Positions 52,500-64,000 of a DNA stretch of 64,000 nucleotides are shown here, in pieces (position 1 is the stretch's first letter; the number at the start of each line of letters is the position of its first letter). The notes beneath the pieces were generated by a model. It was given only the letters and a program-made list of their open reading frames with translations. It had not been told where the DNA came from and did not search any database. A program made the translations under genes and the position numbers. Source of the DNA: Rachycentron canadum (Eukaryota; Chordata; Actinopteri; Carangiformes; Rachycentridae); the NCBI GenBank assembly GCA_038496675.1, contig CM076656.1, positions 19,072,340 through 19,136,339 on the forward strand. Direction: 5' to 3'.

Positions 52500-53170
52500 C
52501 CAGACGCTGACACATCTACTCGACTTCCGGCTGCGGCTTTCCAAATTCAACCCCCGTTTATGTCCGTTTGAACACACGGTTTCGATGTGTTGCCTACAGT
52601 CCAATTTATTTTTAATTTTGTTGTTATAGGCACCAAATATTTTTTTTAAAAATCTTATTTTATTTGGTTTACAATGAATTGCTGCCTTGTTACGTCATTT
52701 CCCCGTCGGTTTCCATGGTATTCGCTATCTCCAAATACGATCTTAATACAAAAAATAAACTCAGCTATACCTGCTATCAGAAGATCAGATAAACCTACGT
52801 GTTTGGCTTTTTAATTTTTGGTGAGCCATTTTTGGTCTTGAGCCCTTTTCGCACAACTCTTTAAGCATATAGTTAAAACGTTGAGTCGGGATTTTATTTT
52901 GAAAGCACCCACCGGAATGTTAATTTTAACCTGGTTAGCTTGGTAGTGATGCTAACGAAAGCTAGCTCGTGTTCTCTTTTGGGTGCGTTGCTATTAAAAG
53001 TGGAGGGAAGTCGGCTTAGCGAGCTTCGCCTTCAAACAAACTAGTTAAACGTGAAACGACAAAACCAAAACCAGTAGCTCTGTCGGTTGAACTTCACTCA
53101 ACTCAGCTGCTCGCTGTCAGTCTCGAGTTCATGCGCTGTCGGGCAAAGCTTTCTGGGAGTTGAAGTTCAA
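52500..53170. promoter_or_regulatory. Promoter-like motif cluster upstream of cdc34
   Basis: It contains an ETS-type acttccgg (52523-52530), a CRE/ATF-like ttacgtcat (52690-52698), an X-box-like gtttccatggtatt (52709-52722) and, at 53143-53167, the reverse complement of a ZNF143/Staf-like element (acttcaactcccagaaagc). The spacing and types are those of a TATA-less promoter. It may be a distal part of the cdc34 promoter, or it may drive a plus-strand non-coding transcript antisense to the ap3d1 3' UTR. No coding exon follows on the plus strand. Confidence 0.4.
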
Positions 53171-53351
53171 AGCAACACTTCTACATTTGCTGGAGATGCT
53201 AAGTGTCAATGTACCAATAAAATTCTATGTATGTAATAATATTAATAGATAAATATATGCAACATAACACCACCACACACATGTTGCATGTGTGTTTTTT
53301 TTGTTAAATGCAACACGCAAAAAAAAAAGACTACACCAGCTTCTTACAGCC

Positions 53352-53357
53352 TTTATT
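53352..53357 (-). terminator. ap3d1: Candidate distal poly(A) signal of ap3d1
   Basis: AATAAA on the minus strand, followed downstream by a T-rich and GT-rich stretch (tctttttttttt, gcgtgttgcat). It would end a 3' UTR of about 2.75 kb. Alternative AATAAA hexamers lie at about 53613 and 54513 and would give shorter UTRs. Confidence 0.4.
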
Positions 53358-56103
53358 TTTAATCTGGGTGGACTTTCTTCAAAGGGAATGTAGATAATTT
53401 ATGTTGCCCCCTTTAAAACATATATTACATTATACAGCCAGAGAACTGAGTATGGAGAAATAAAAAGACAGGACTTTCAAAAACAGAGTCATAGAGGAGT
53501 ATATTTCAATGTCACAAGCCAAACTTGGTAAAATAACTCACTACAACTGAACCAATAGAGAATTAAGACAGAGTGGGTTGCCTCTCTCAGTACACTGCTT
53601 CATGTGACCTGTTTTATTCAATGTATTATTTGGAGCCTTACGCCCTGTGTGTCATGACAGCAAATAGAAGCCCCTTCCTTCCCCTGTGTTTAATAATTTA
53701 AAACATTCAACAATATCACCTTTTTTTTTTTTTTTTTTTTTTTAAATCATCTGATTTTAGAATAGATAAAAACACAATACCGTCAAAAACAGAATGGTCA
53801 AGTAAACTTTATAAAATAAAAAAAAAAAAGACAAGATGGAATGACTTGTTTGTGTAAGCATGTCCATGAAAGAGAAAAAAAGGGAAATAAAAAGTGTACA
53901 TTCCTAATCATGCAATATCAAAATTTTAATCAAATATGCACAGGAAAAATGATCAGAATTAGGACAGTGTATGATTGGGGGAGTTGTTTTTTTTCAGTCA
54001 CACTGATATCAGTCATCAGGAAGAGGGAATACATACATACTCATTTTCTATTGACATTCCTGATATACAGCTGATCACCTCTGTATTCAGACTACAACTG
54101 GACAGAAGATCTCATGGAATTGCTGACCTGATCTTCAGGTCACAGACATCATTATCATAGTTGTTATCTACAATAGCAGACAGATGTGAAGGGGTCTTAT
54201 CAGTATATATGAACAGAGACACTATCAAGTCAGTTTTTATCTTGCTACTACTAGGTTAAGTTGTGCTGGACCATGAAATGACATGAATGATGCAAAGTAA
54301 AACCTCATGTACCTCAGAGTTCTAAGAGGAGGCCATTTTGTTTTAAAATGGCCTTTTAATGTTCATCATAACACGTGAATGCACAAAATATGTGGCAAGG
54401 CAGTTTCAAGGGGGGGAAGAAACATTGGGGATTTATCTGGGTGCACACCAGCTGGGTTATCGGACAGCCTGGGTGCAGCTACTGTGATACAAATGTTAAC
54501 AGTGGTGCAGTATTTATTTCACATGATTTCACATGAAGACAGACAAAACTCCACTCTGCTGCTGACAGAATGTGGACGCTACGTTGCCAAATACTGATTG
54601 AGAGGGACTGACCACTTCACAGTCTCTGCCTACAGAGAGAACAACTTCAGCAACCTGATATGCAGAGCAGCTGGTTTTAAAAACAGAGGAAGGCTGATAG
54701 TGTAACTACGTCATCCTTTAGCTAAACAGTTTGACGTTTTCAGAGAAAAAAAGCCAGGACAGTGATGCAACAAGAGCAGCTCTCTTCATGCGAGATTACT
54801 CCATCACTGATTTGACCATGTGATGACACAAATGATGACTGTCAGCACCATAGTGGCTTCATAAGAAGAACAGTATGTTTCTGTATAGTTACAACAATAT
54901 AACATCTTCTATACAACTAACAACTCCAGCCATGAGTTGACGAGGAGGCGGACAATGGTGGCACTGGCCTGAATGAAAACTGTCCGCATTAAACTTCTAC
55001 TCTGGGGAAAGAGTTTCTTTCAATTTGTCTCCCGTCTTCAAATTCATCCATGATTGGTGAAAGCTCTGATATGGTGGAAGTTCTTGTTTGGGAAGTGGGG
55101 CATCAAACTGCAGCTTAGCACAGTTGGATCAGGGAGCAAATATACTGGGGAGGGAGGTGGCGCTCTATGGAGACGCATGAAGCACTGGAATAGGTCAGAC
55201 TGCACGGCTAAAGGCACAGAGCAAAACCACTGATCTACTGTTCAAAATCATCTGTAGTACCACACAAGGATTCTGTTAAACTAACACTAGAGGATCTGCT
55301 CTGAACCCTGTAGGGCAACAGCTTTGATGCTAGTTAAAGACCCATGACTTAAATGTAGCTTTGGTTTCAACTCTGCATTATCCTCACTACAGAGTCCCCA
55401 TTTTTAACAGCTAGGGCCAGTCTGAGAAAGAGTCAGTCACGTGGTTTTTCCAGGCCTACACAGATGAGCATCACACACACACAGATGTTTAGTGAGCAGA
55501 AGGAAGGGGATGAGACAAAGGCGCAGGCAGGCTTTAGACAAAAGAAAATTCAACAGATACAAACAAAAACAAACCAAAGACAAAAAAAATAATAATTCAA
55601 CAAAACAGTAAAAACACAATTCAACCATCAACAGCAAAAGTCCAGTTGTCAACATTACATTAGACTGTCAGACTGAATTGCCAACAGAGTGGAGGGTGGA
55701 AAGGTACACAGGAAAGAACAGAGGATGTTGGGCATCCAGAAACAGGAGCTCAGTACAGAGTCAGCATCAGGTCAGAGAAGGGTGGCTGTTAGGGGTCGAA
55801 AACCAGGAAGTAAAAATGAAAGTGCATTGCAGAGAAGTCGGAGAATGTACTCAGTGAATCTGTAAACCAACATCAGGTGTTGGGGGAGTGACCACAGAGT
55901 TCAGAGTGCAGAGGAACAACAGAGTGTGGGACACTGAAGTAGAAGGTAAAGGGGAAAGAAACCTTGCGAACCTCGAGACTGATAAATAGGGCGATAATTG
56001 AAGTGCCAGCCGCAGTGTTTGGTAACATGATTATGTTGTGTTACAGCGAGGGAGGGGTGGTGATGTGGCCTGGTCGGGGGCACCCTGGGGCTGTCAGACA
56101 CAA
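53358..56103 (-). other. ap3d1: Probable 3' UTR of ap3d1
   Basis: It lies directly downstream of the ap3d1 stop codon and has no recognisable coding exon on either strand. It holds a 24-base T run (53720-53743) and short A-rich stretches near 53820 and 53870. Its extent as UTR is inferred from the poly(A) signal at 53352. Confidence 0.4.
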
Positions 56104-59100
56104 TCAGCACTGAGAGAAGGTCTGCTTGATCTCATCTAGCACATTCCCAAGCAGCGTCGGCTCGTCACATTTAGCATCAATGGACACCGTCTGACCAGAC
56201 TGGGGGGAGGAGAAGGACAAGGTGAGCATCAACAATTTGGTTTTGGATATCTCAATCTGCTGTGGAACAGAGAAGGGGGAATTTCACTGGTTCACTTATT
56301 CACTTACAGTTTTGACCAGCAGACAGACATGGTGACCTTGGATAGACCTGCTGTACATGGAGGCACAGGAGTCGATCCTCTCCACAACTGGTCAAACAAA
56401 ACCACACAATTGTCAGCAATGCTCAGAAGAAATTAATCCAATTATGATGATGCTTATTTTAAACGGTTTTCGTTTTCATAGTCAAATCGAAGTTAACTTC
56501 ACCACTAAAAAAATTTTTCCCGTGATGGTTGTAACCTCCTGACAAACACTATTGTTGTATTCTGTATGTGGGACAATCTACCCATCTGATACTTTGATGT
56601 TTTAGGACCAAAGTCTGTCACTTGAGACCAATAGTACATGTCCTAGTGTATATGTACCAGAGAAGTGGTGATGGAAGCAGATCCTGGCAAGTAGGTGGTG
56701 GAAGGGCATGTTGACTCCCTCCAGTCTGACGGAGCTGCCCTTCAGGTCCCCTGATTCCAGCAGCTTTGCAAACGCATCACTAACCAACAAAAAAGTTTTC
56801 AGTTTCTTCAAGACCAGACAACATATAAATAAACAGCTGAATTTTCATCAGATTTAGTGTTTATATTCATGGTCCTCAGAGGATAAATCATATGGTTTAC
56901 AGTGATTCAGTGATATTACCTCTACCATAACGACGACGAAAAACAGAAAAAAAAAAAAAAAAAAAAAAATCACCAACCTGTAACAAGGAGTAGTGATTAG
57001 GTAGGAGGTGCAGGTAAAGTGCAGTTTGAAGTCCAGTTTCTCATGAGTGGAGGAGTCCTCGTTCTGCAAGAACACACCACAACAACAAATCAGAGAAACA
57101 GATAATTAAGATAATCGACAAAGATAATCAGTAACAAAGTAACATGGCATAGTGAAGAGTTAGTGAACAAAATTAAACTGGATTCCTTGACTGACGGCTA
57201 AGTGCACAGCTCCAGGAGCATCCACCCTGACACTCCCCAACAAAAATAGAAGCAATTACATTTACACATCTAAGTCTACAAAATCCAGCCATTCTGATTT
57301 ATCTTTGACGTATTGGGAGGGGTAGCAGCAAACAACATAAAAACAGCTGAACTTTTTGAACATTACAGAAACGAAAAGAATGGTTTTGATTTTGGTGTGG
57401 ATTTTTCCCCAGTTTTGCCGTTTGCATGAATGTGTTTTCAGACTAACCTTGACTATGAAGGTGAGTGTTCCCTTCAGCTTCTGTGGCATCACAATGCTCT
57501 GCACAGTGAAAACAAATCTTGCCTCATTGGACACCCCTGACCAAAAAAAAAAAAAAAAAAAAAAGAAAGAAAAGCTTACAGTTAAATGCACATAATTAAA
57601 AAACACTATATAGTCAACACACTGACACCACACAGATGTATGTTGTAATTTTGTATTGCTTTGGAAACGCTCCATTGTATTAAAGACATGCATTCATTCA
57701 CTGACCTGGTGGAAGCTGAAAGGGGACGGTGAGGCCATCATGTGGACCTGAGCCCTCTGGCCTCTGCAGCTTAGAGTTGAGAGAGTCGAGGACGTTGAAC
57801 TCCATGGACTTGAGGAAACTCTCACACTTGTTTTCAAATATGACAGACACCACGACCTGACTGCCGTCCTGCAGGTTCCCCTGGATGTCACACACCTTAG
57901 AAGTAGAGGAAAAAAAGAAAATATCTATTCAAAGAAATATATGCAGGTAGGATTACAGTCTACATTCAGGCTATGTAGTATTTGAAAATAGGTCAATAAT
58001 TATTTAGAGGACATGCAGAAAACACAGCAAATCCAATTCATTAACCCAACACCAAACCCCACAACACTGTTTCCAAGAAACCAGTCTGAACACAAGGAGA
58101 AAATCAGAAGGACAGAATAATTCTCAGAAACTGATGCAGCACTGTGGACATAATAATCTAGTCTGACCCAGAGATCAGTCTGTGAAGAGCAACAAGAATA
58201 CAAAGATACACATCTAGGGAAACATTTTAATAACATTCTGTCACTGACAGAACTTTAATCAATACCTGATCAGCATCTTCCATCATCTTTGAAGAGAGGG
58301 AGATAAAGTTGAGATCTGCTACTGTCACCTTAGATAATTTTTACTTTATCATTGACCTAAACATTAACTTGTGCACATTTTTTTATGCAGAGTAACATTG
58401 TAAATGTTAGAATTTGCTCAGTGTTGAGGGAAAATTTACATTTTTCCACAACCTGTATCTTAAACATTTTATTTATTCATTCTATTTCCGAGACAACATC
58501 ACGTGGTCAATCAATCAATTCCAACCTCTTTGTCACTAAATATATCTTTAACAATAACAATTAAACGTTGTGAGCAAAATGAGGCCAAATGGTGGCAAAA
58601 CTGAACATAGTGCATAAAAACTGGAATTTCCAAGCCCAGTGGTAAAAGTCTTTCCCTCACTCACCATCTTGATGTAGGAGTTCTCAGCCAGCAGGCAGTA
58701 ATTGGACATGGGCTGAAAGGAGATACAAGCTCAGGTCAGATCAGGCATTCTCTGTCAGACAAATGCTAACTAGGCAACAGGAGCTGCTTCTACCTGGCTG
58801 ATGCATAACATGCAAGACAGAGTGTGTGTCTGGAGTGGTAAGTAGATTTTAAAAGTGGGAGCATTAAGTCAATTGCGGCTTTTAGGTTAGTGACTTATTT
58901 CCCCCCCTTAGCAACAATATTAAATCAAATGAATAATAGAATGATGCAATTAACCACTTCGCTTTTGAATTATCTAATTGGGAAAACATTTGTCTTGCAA
59001 TGATAAACATTGAAAAACATTTCAAAATCAACATGACATGGATAGTTAATCTCACTCATCTGTGTGGAACAACGCTACATTGGCCCAGTCATAAAAATGT

Positions 59101-62100
59101 TTCTTTACTCCCAATGCAGAAAATAAAAACATTCTTGAATTGTGCTCAGTTTTCATTCACACTGGTGCAGGTCAGGCAAATGGGTCAGGCTGGTAAACGC
59201 TGATGAAAATCACTAACCGGCAGAGGCTCTTCCTCCTCCACAGTGCCATTCTGCACTGACTCCTCTCCACCTCCGTCACTGTGGTGATGATGGTGATGAT
59301 GCTTCTTCTTCTTTTTCTTCTCCTTCTCTTCCTTCTCCTTTTTCTGCTTCTTCTTCTTGTGTTTTGAGGATTTCTTGCCGTTGAAAAAGGAAGATGAAGA
59401 CAATTTATTAAAAATTCTAGACAACAAAAAACAGAATCTGTAATGATGAAACCTGGTTACTGGTAGAACTATTTTTCTAGAGACCACATTCAAACTGGCA
59501 GGTCTATGGTGCATCATTCACACTGAGTTGTGAGAAGAAGAAGAGCTGCCAATGTGCTGCGTCCTGTCAGGTCACTGTGAACTGGAATCTCGAGCACCAC
59601 AGCTAAACTTTCTACTTCATAATTATCACGTCATCAGCGGTGACTCACAGTTTCCTCCATTTCAGTGTCTTTGGGTTCATCAGGCTCTGAATTTGGCGCT
59701 GTGCCCGAGGCCACCTTGGGCACAGGGGCAGCTTCTGCTGCTGCTACTGTAGCTGCTTCCTGTTTGCACAAGCACACACACACATTTAAAGGCATTAGCA
59801 AGAGAAAACATAGCATGTAAAACCTACAGCAATATGTGCCACATCTGTGTTGATAGAGGTAAGTGAAGTTAGTGAGTTCTCCCATTCAGAAAAAAGTCAT
59901 TCACCATCACAACCTACTAAACCGATTTGCTCAACCCCAAGTGTTGCAACAATACTAACCAACGAAGTTAGCTAAACCACCAATGATCTGCCCTTCAAAA
60001 CCAACAAGTATATTATGTCCGTGCTCGACTGTACAAACAAACCATACAAGCTGCAGCTCACACGTTATATCATAAGAGCCTGAGGACACTAGGGATACGA
60101 GCATATGAGAAAAGTAAGGTTTGATTCTAATGTTATTCTAGTGTGACAGCCAATACAAAAACAAGTCTTCCACAAAGACATGTTGAGGCATGTCTTTGAG
60201 AGGTCCCGTTTCTAGGTCAGCTTTTACTCTGGGGCCAGTAGCTCATGTGATTAAAAGCAAAATTCCTCAAAAAGTAAAAATACCTGACAGACTGGGTTTC
60301 ACTGAACTCAACCCTATATCTAAAGATAAGATGTATGGAAGGTGTGTTCAACATCAAAGGTAATGTAGTACGGTTTAAATTTGACACATCCATCCTCATA
60401 AAACATTTGCAAAGCCAGTTATTTGTTTTCAGTCCTGAACTGTTTACATTTATCTCTTCTTCGCTGTATTTGTTGCCGCAACAGTTACATGTGCAGGCAT
60501 CAGCATTCATATAAAAATACTGCTTCACAGAGGCCTTATCCTTAGGGTACCTTTACCATGACCCTATTTCAAACAATATATATATATTTTTTTTAAAATT
60601 ACATTTCTGAAAGGGTGATTTGTTTGTATGTTCACAGTTGTGATGCTGACAATGTCAAACAGTAACAAAGACGAGCATGACCCCACCATGGAGGAAGCAG
60701 TCAAGAGCACACGCGTGGTGACGCAGTGGTGACAGTTAAAAGGAACTGACTCCAGGCCAGATTCCAGGGAACCTCAGACGACCTGCACTTACATCACCAC
60801 CACCAACACAACAACAACCACTTGACTTCAAGACCGACATGACATCCAGCGAGCAAACAAAAGCTGAGGAAGAGAACCACTGGCATTGTGAGACAAACAC
60901 ACACATGCTAGAAAAAAAAAAACAGAGGGAGGCTGGTGAATGGGAGAGGAAAGTGTTATGTGACCTGTGAAAGAGAGGAAGTTGTCAAAAAAGTTGAGTT
61001 GTAGAAGATGAAAGAAAAAAAACCAACTGATCCATACTGGGGGGCAGTAGAGGGAGATTGCACAGCCAAAAAAAAAAAAAAAAAAAAAAAAACAAATGTA
61101 CGAGGGACATCAATAAAACATAGGGTTATGAATGAGGAAAGTGGCAACTGAGGAGATGAGGGGAAGAAAGAAAAAGAGAGAGGTAGGGGGAGGAGGAGGA
61201 GAAGTGGGGGTGGGTAGGTGACTCAACCTGGGTGTTAGAGGGCACTGGAGCGTTTGAGAGCCAGAAATCCAGATCCGAAACCTAGAAAAGGAAGGGAGGG
61301 AAAGGAATGCGAGGCGGTGAGGGCCAAACAGGTTCTGCATCTTACTACTATTCATGAAAATGGATACAGAGATTACACCGTTCTGTTTCATGAATAAATC
61401 AAGTATTTGGCAAGAGGCTGCGCAGTCGGCTACAAGAAAACTGATACTTGATCTCTAAAGCTGACTGAAAGAGAGGCTGGGAAGAAGCAATGGAAGTGCT
61501 GAGTCAATGAAAATGATCAAAGTAATCTGTTTGTAACCTTTTAGCAGAAATTCTAGACGGTATATAATGTTATTTTACATTTTCATTACACATTTTAGAT
61601 CAGATTATTTAGTTTAATCAGATTTTGGCTTTTAATAAAATATTAGATACACGCTCTGTTGCTAGGCAGAAAACAGCCCTGCTCCACCCTTTTTTATTTA
61701 AGTGTATACCTCAGCACTGGTGGAAGTGGGCGGTGCTGCCACCTCACTGGCTTCTTCTGATTGGACGACAGGCTCGTCTGCCTGACCCCCGAGAAGATCC
61801 TCCTCCTTTTCTTCATGTTTGTGTTTTTTCTTTTTCTTCTCTTCTTTGCTCTTCTGCAAAAAGAGGAGATTAAATTCAGCTTTGTGTCACAGTAAAGTTG
61901 AGAAACACAACCATTGAGTCATCATGTCAAAGTGGTTGATAGCTCCTCGTTGTCCTCGCCTGCTCAAACAGCTCCATAAATCTTTTTTACTTGTTTTAAG
62001 AAGCTCTTTTTGTAGCTAGACAGAATGAGGTCAGTGTGGTTTCCAGCAAGGAGAATAAATAAATAAATAAATATTATAAAAAAAAAAAAAAAAGAAAAGA

Positions 62101-62293
62101 AAAAGAAGAACATTTTAACCTCACCTTCCTGTCACTGTCTTTATCCTTCTTCTTCTCCCTCTTTTCCTTGCCGCTCTTCTTCTTGGGTGCCTGTGTGGCA
62201 GCGCTCTCTGCATCTCCATCTTCTGCTGGGCTTTTTGGAGCCTCTGCTGCACGGTGTGACCTGACTGGTAGCTTCTCACTGTCTGCAAGAGGC
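56104..62293 (-). CDS. ap3d1: AP-3 complex subunit delta-1, C-terminal 447 residues (5' part outside the window)
   Basis: Twelve coding exons, in order of transcription: 62125-62293, 61710-61853, 61228-61281, 59649-59759, 59218-59373, 58665-58712, 57706-57895, 57448-57536, 56978-57063, 56658-56779, 56308-56387, 56104-56199. All junctions are GT..AG and the phases agree. AP-3 delta is the large adaptor subunit that sorts cargo from endosomes to lysosomes and lysosome-related organelles. Residues first seen (RPLADSEKLP) match the linker after the trunk. Lys/Glu-rich hinge exons follow, including DLDFWLS. The ear comprises YCLLAENSYIKM, VVVSVIFENK, GVSNEARFVFTVQSIVM, THEKLDFKLHF, ITTPCYSDAFAKLLESGDL, ICFHHHFSVVERIDSCASMY and a final SQC. 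The acceptor of exon 59218-59373 (caacggcaag) is weak but phase-compatible. The N-terminal adaptin trunk lies beyond 64000. Confidence 0.94.
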
Positions 62294-64000
62294 CTGGACA
62301 AAACAAGAGAGTACAGATACACATTTGAACTTCACTGAGATGAGGATTTGTGAGGTGATTATGGTCCATCTGGAGTTAATGCTATCATCTAAAAACATTC
62401 CTCAACTCTTTTAGTGAGTAATAATTTATTAGAGAAGGAGAGCAAGGCTTGTGGGGTGCAGCAACCCATTGTATTCAGGCACATATTCTGCAGGGTGCAG
62501 CAGCCAGGTCTCATTCAAAGCGTTGAGTTAAGCCATTCATGTGGCAGAGCTGGAAGTCCTGAAAATTCCCAGACAACTACAAACTAAACAAATAAATTCC
62601 TCCATATTGAACTAATATGAGTTGTCAAGTTTATTTCCCTACAACCTGGCCCTTATAAGCAGTAACCACAGTCACTACAGCCCCCTGCTGGCTCTTCTCT
62701 GTAAAGACATACTTCTGCTCTGTCATTAGCCTGACTGTATACCAAGGTATTAATACTCAGAATGTACATTTTCAATTGTCTTTTTTTAATCTGTGTAGCT
62801 TTATTCAAGTTCAAAATATGTTTTTTTTGGTTTTTGTTTTATTTATTCCCCATTCATAATAATGTCTAACATCCAGCAGTTTTGGGGGATTTTTTTTTTT
62901 TTTTTTTTTTTAAATAAAGAGACATCAGAGAGATATGTTCCAGAGACTGTCCACAGAAATACTAACAGGAAAAAGCTTGCAGTCATATAAATGACAAACA
63001 GAAAACATGACAGACATTGCTATTGAGGCCAGTTTTCTGTTACAGATATGGATATAAATGCACAGTATACAAGTCTCTCTCTCTTCATCGTCTACAACTT
63101 GCACTATTAAAACCGTTTTCAACCATTTCAATTACAGTATTGGTCTAAGGGCACGTGTTTGTCATTTCCACCAAGGCCAGACAACGAGGATGTTTGTTGG
63201 AGACAACAGCTGGTGAGAATTTGGAGGTATCACTAGTCTAACAAACTCAACTGAGGAGGATCTGGGGAATGATAAGACCTAACCCCTGGGATAGGTTTTC
63301 TAAAAGCTTGTTGATGCAGATGATCTGCATGAAAATCAAAAGCAACAATGCTTATAGGAGCCTATTCCAGGAGGACAGGTGGCGAAAGATTAAGTCGTGA
63401 CAAGATCAGCAGCAGCCACTTAAAAATTGTCTTTTTCTATGAAACTACATAACTTATATCAGAGTGATATCTTGTTTGAGGAGAACCCTTTGTTTCAAAA
63501 GGCAAAGAGATAATAGAGCCATTTGTTTAGAAACAGCTGCTGATATTGTCAAGCTTAAACAAGTATTAAAAAAAATTGGAAGCAAGGTAAGAGAGAAGGA
63601 TAGTAAATAGTATACTAGACCAAAAGCTACAATGAAACAAAATATGAAGCAGGTACTGCAAACTCCAAGTGAGTAAAGGCAGGACAGCTATGTTAGCGAG
63701 GAGAGCAAGGCAGCTATTTGTAGAGAGAAACAGAAAAGACAGACAGAGGCAGTCCATGTACACGTTGGGAGTCCAGGTCCTGTGGCTGGAGTGCTACTCA
63801 CCTGCGCCCAGCTGTTTCCACCAAGCTGCCCACACAGAGAGGCAGTAATGGGTGTGTGTATGCATAGAAAAGAGGAAGCAGAAAGCAGAATGCCATGAGA
63901 AAGAGTCAGAGGAGGGAAAGGGCCAAGCCACATCGGCTGTGACGCTGTGGCCAGGAAGCTCACGTCAGAATCGGGAATAAATGCTGAGTTATTGAATATG
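62294..64000 (-). other. ap3d1: ap3d1 intron sequence up to the window edge
   Basis: No strong coding exon was found apart from the candidate microexon at 63802-63825. It contains a T run (62892-62911). The next upstream ap3d1 exon, expected to encode the acidic stretch before the PLADSE motif, is not visible here. Confidence 0.6.
63802..63825 (-). CDS. ap3d1: Candidate 24-nt microexon of ap3d1
   Basis: On the minus strand, cttggtggaaacagctgggc plus gcag lies between an acceptor (tctctgtgtgggcag) and a consensus donor (gtgagtag). The length is a multiple of three. In the phase required by the next exon (which starts with the third base of a codon) it would insert L-V-E-T-A-G-R, with the codons on both sides preserved. 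A pyrimidine-rich stretch with a TGC precedes it. Inclusion is unproven and human AP3D1 reads directly into PLADSE. Confidence 0.35.

Noticed and set aside
53143..53230. Plus-strand AATAAA shortly after the ZNF143-like motif as the end of a plus-strand gene
   Set aside because: No coding exon or splice acceptor precedes it on the plus strand. A single hexamer in AT-rich DNA is not evidence of a gene end.
57262..57693. Minus-strand ORF of 143 codons
   Set aside because: It combines an ap3d1 exon with intron sequence. The splice sites at 57448 and 57536 delimit the coding part.

Overview
This is nuclear DNA from a bony fish, most likely a percomorph teleost. It is AT-rich intergenic sequence with many A/T runs and CA/GT microsatellites, fish-type interspersed repeats and spliced vertebrate genes with GT..AG introns. 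Three genes are recognised with confidence, all on the minus strand: c2cd4c (29.6-31.9 kb), cdc34 (38.8-52.3 kb) and the 3' half of ap3d1 (53.4 kb to beyond the right edge). C2CD4C, CDC34 and AP3D1 all lie on human chromosome 19p13.3, so the window is a conserved-synteny block, which also helps to name the C2CD4 paralog. No prokaryotic features, CRISPR arrays, rRNA or functional tRNA genes were seen.

Layout. 1-29.5 kb is gene-poor. It holds simple repeats, a tRNA-SINE-like repeat, a tail-to-tail pair of a fish repeat (7.57-8.59 kb) with a third, internally deleted copy at 19.4 kb, an orphan coding-like ORF at 8.6-8.8 kb, and one clear but unidentified minus-strand coding exon at 22.42-22.62 kb with a good splice donor and a TATA-less, ETS-rich upstream region. 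29.6-31.9 kb is c2cd4c: one coding exon, a probable non-coding first exon, and a TATA/CCAAT promoter. 32-38.8 kb is intergenic with two transposon relics. 38.8-52.3 kb is cdc34: five coding exons rebuilt to a 241-residue protein with every intron phase consistent, an 8.07 kb first intron full of repeats, and a probable long 3' UTR. 52.3-53.2 kb is promoter-like. 53.35-64 kb is ap3d1: a probable 2.7 kb 3' UTR, then 12 coding exons giving the C-terminal 447 residues, and a candidate 24-nt microexon.

The three named genes are unrelated in function (a C2-domain protein, a ubiquitin-conjugating enzyme and an AP-3 adaptor subunit) and do not form a pathway. The most interesting items are the unidentified exon at 22.4 kb with a phase-compatible candidate second exon, an apparent excess of RFX X-box-like palindromes, the candidate ap3d1 microexon beside a run of frame-preserving hinge exons, a palindromic poly(A) signal at the cdc34 3' end, and a promoter-like motif cluster at 52.5-53.2 kb with no assigned gene. 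No clearly new biological system was found.
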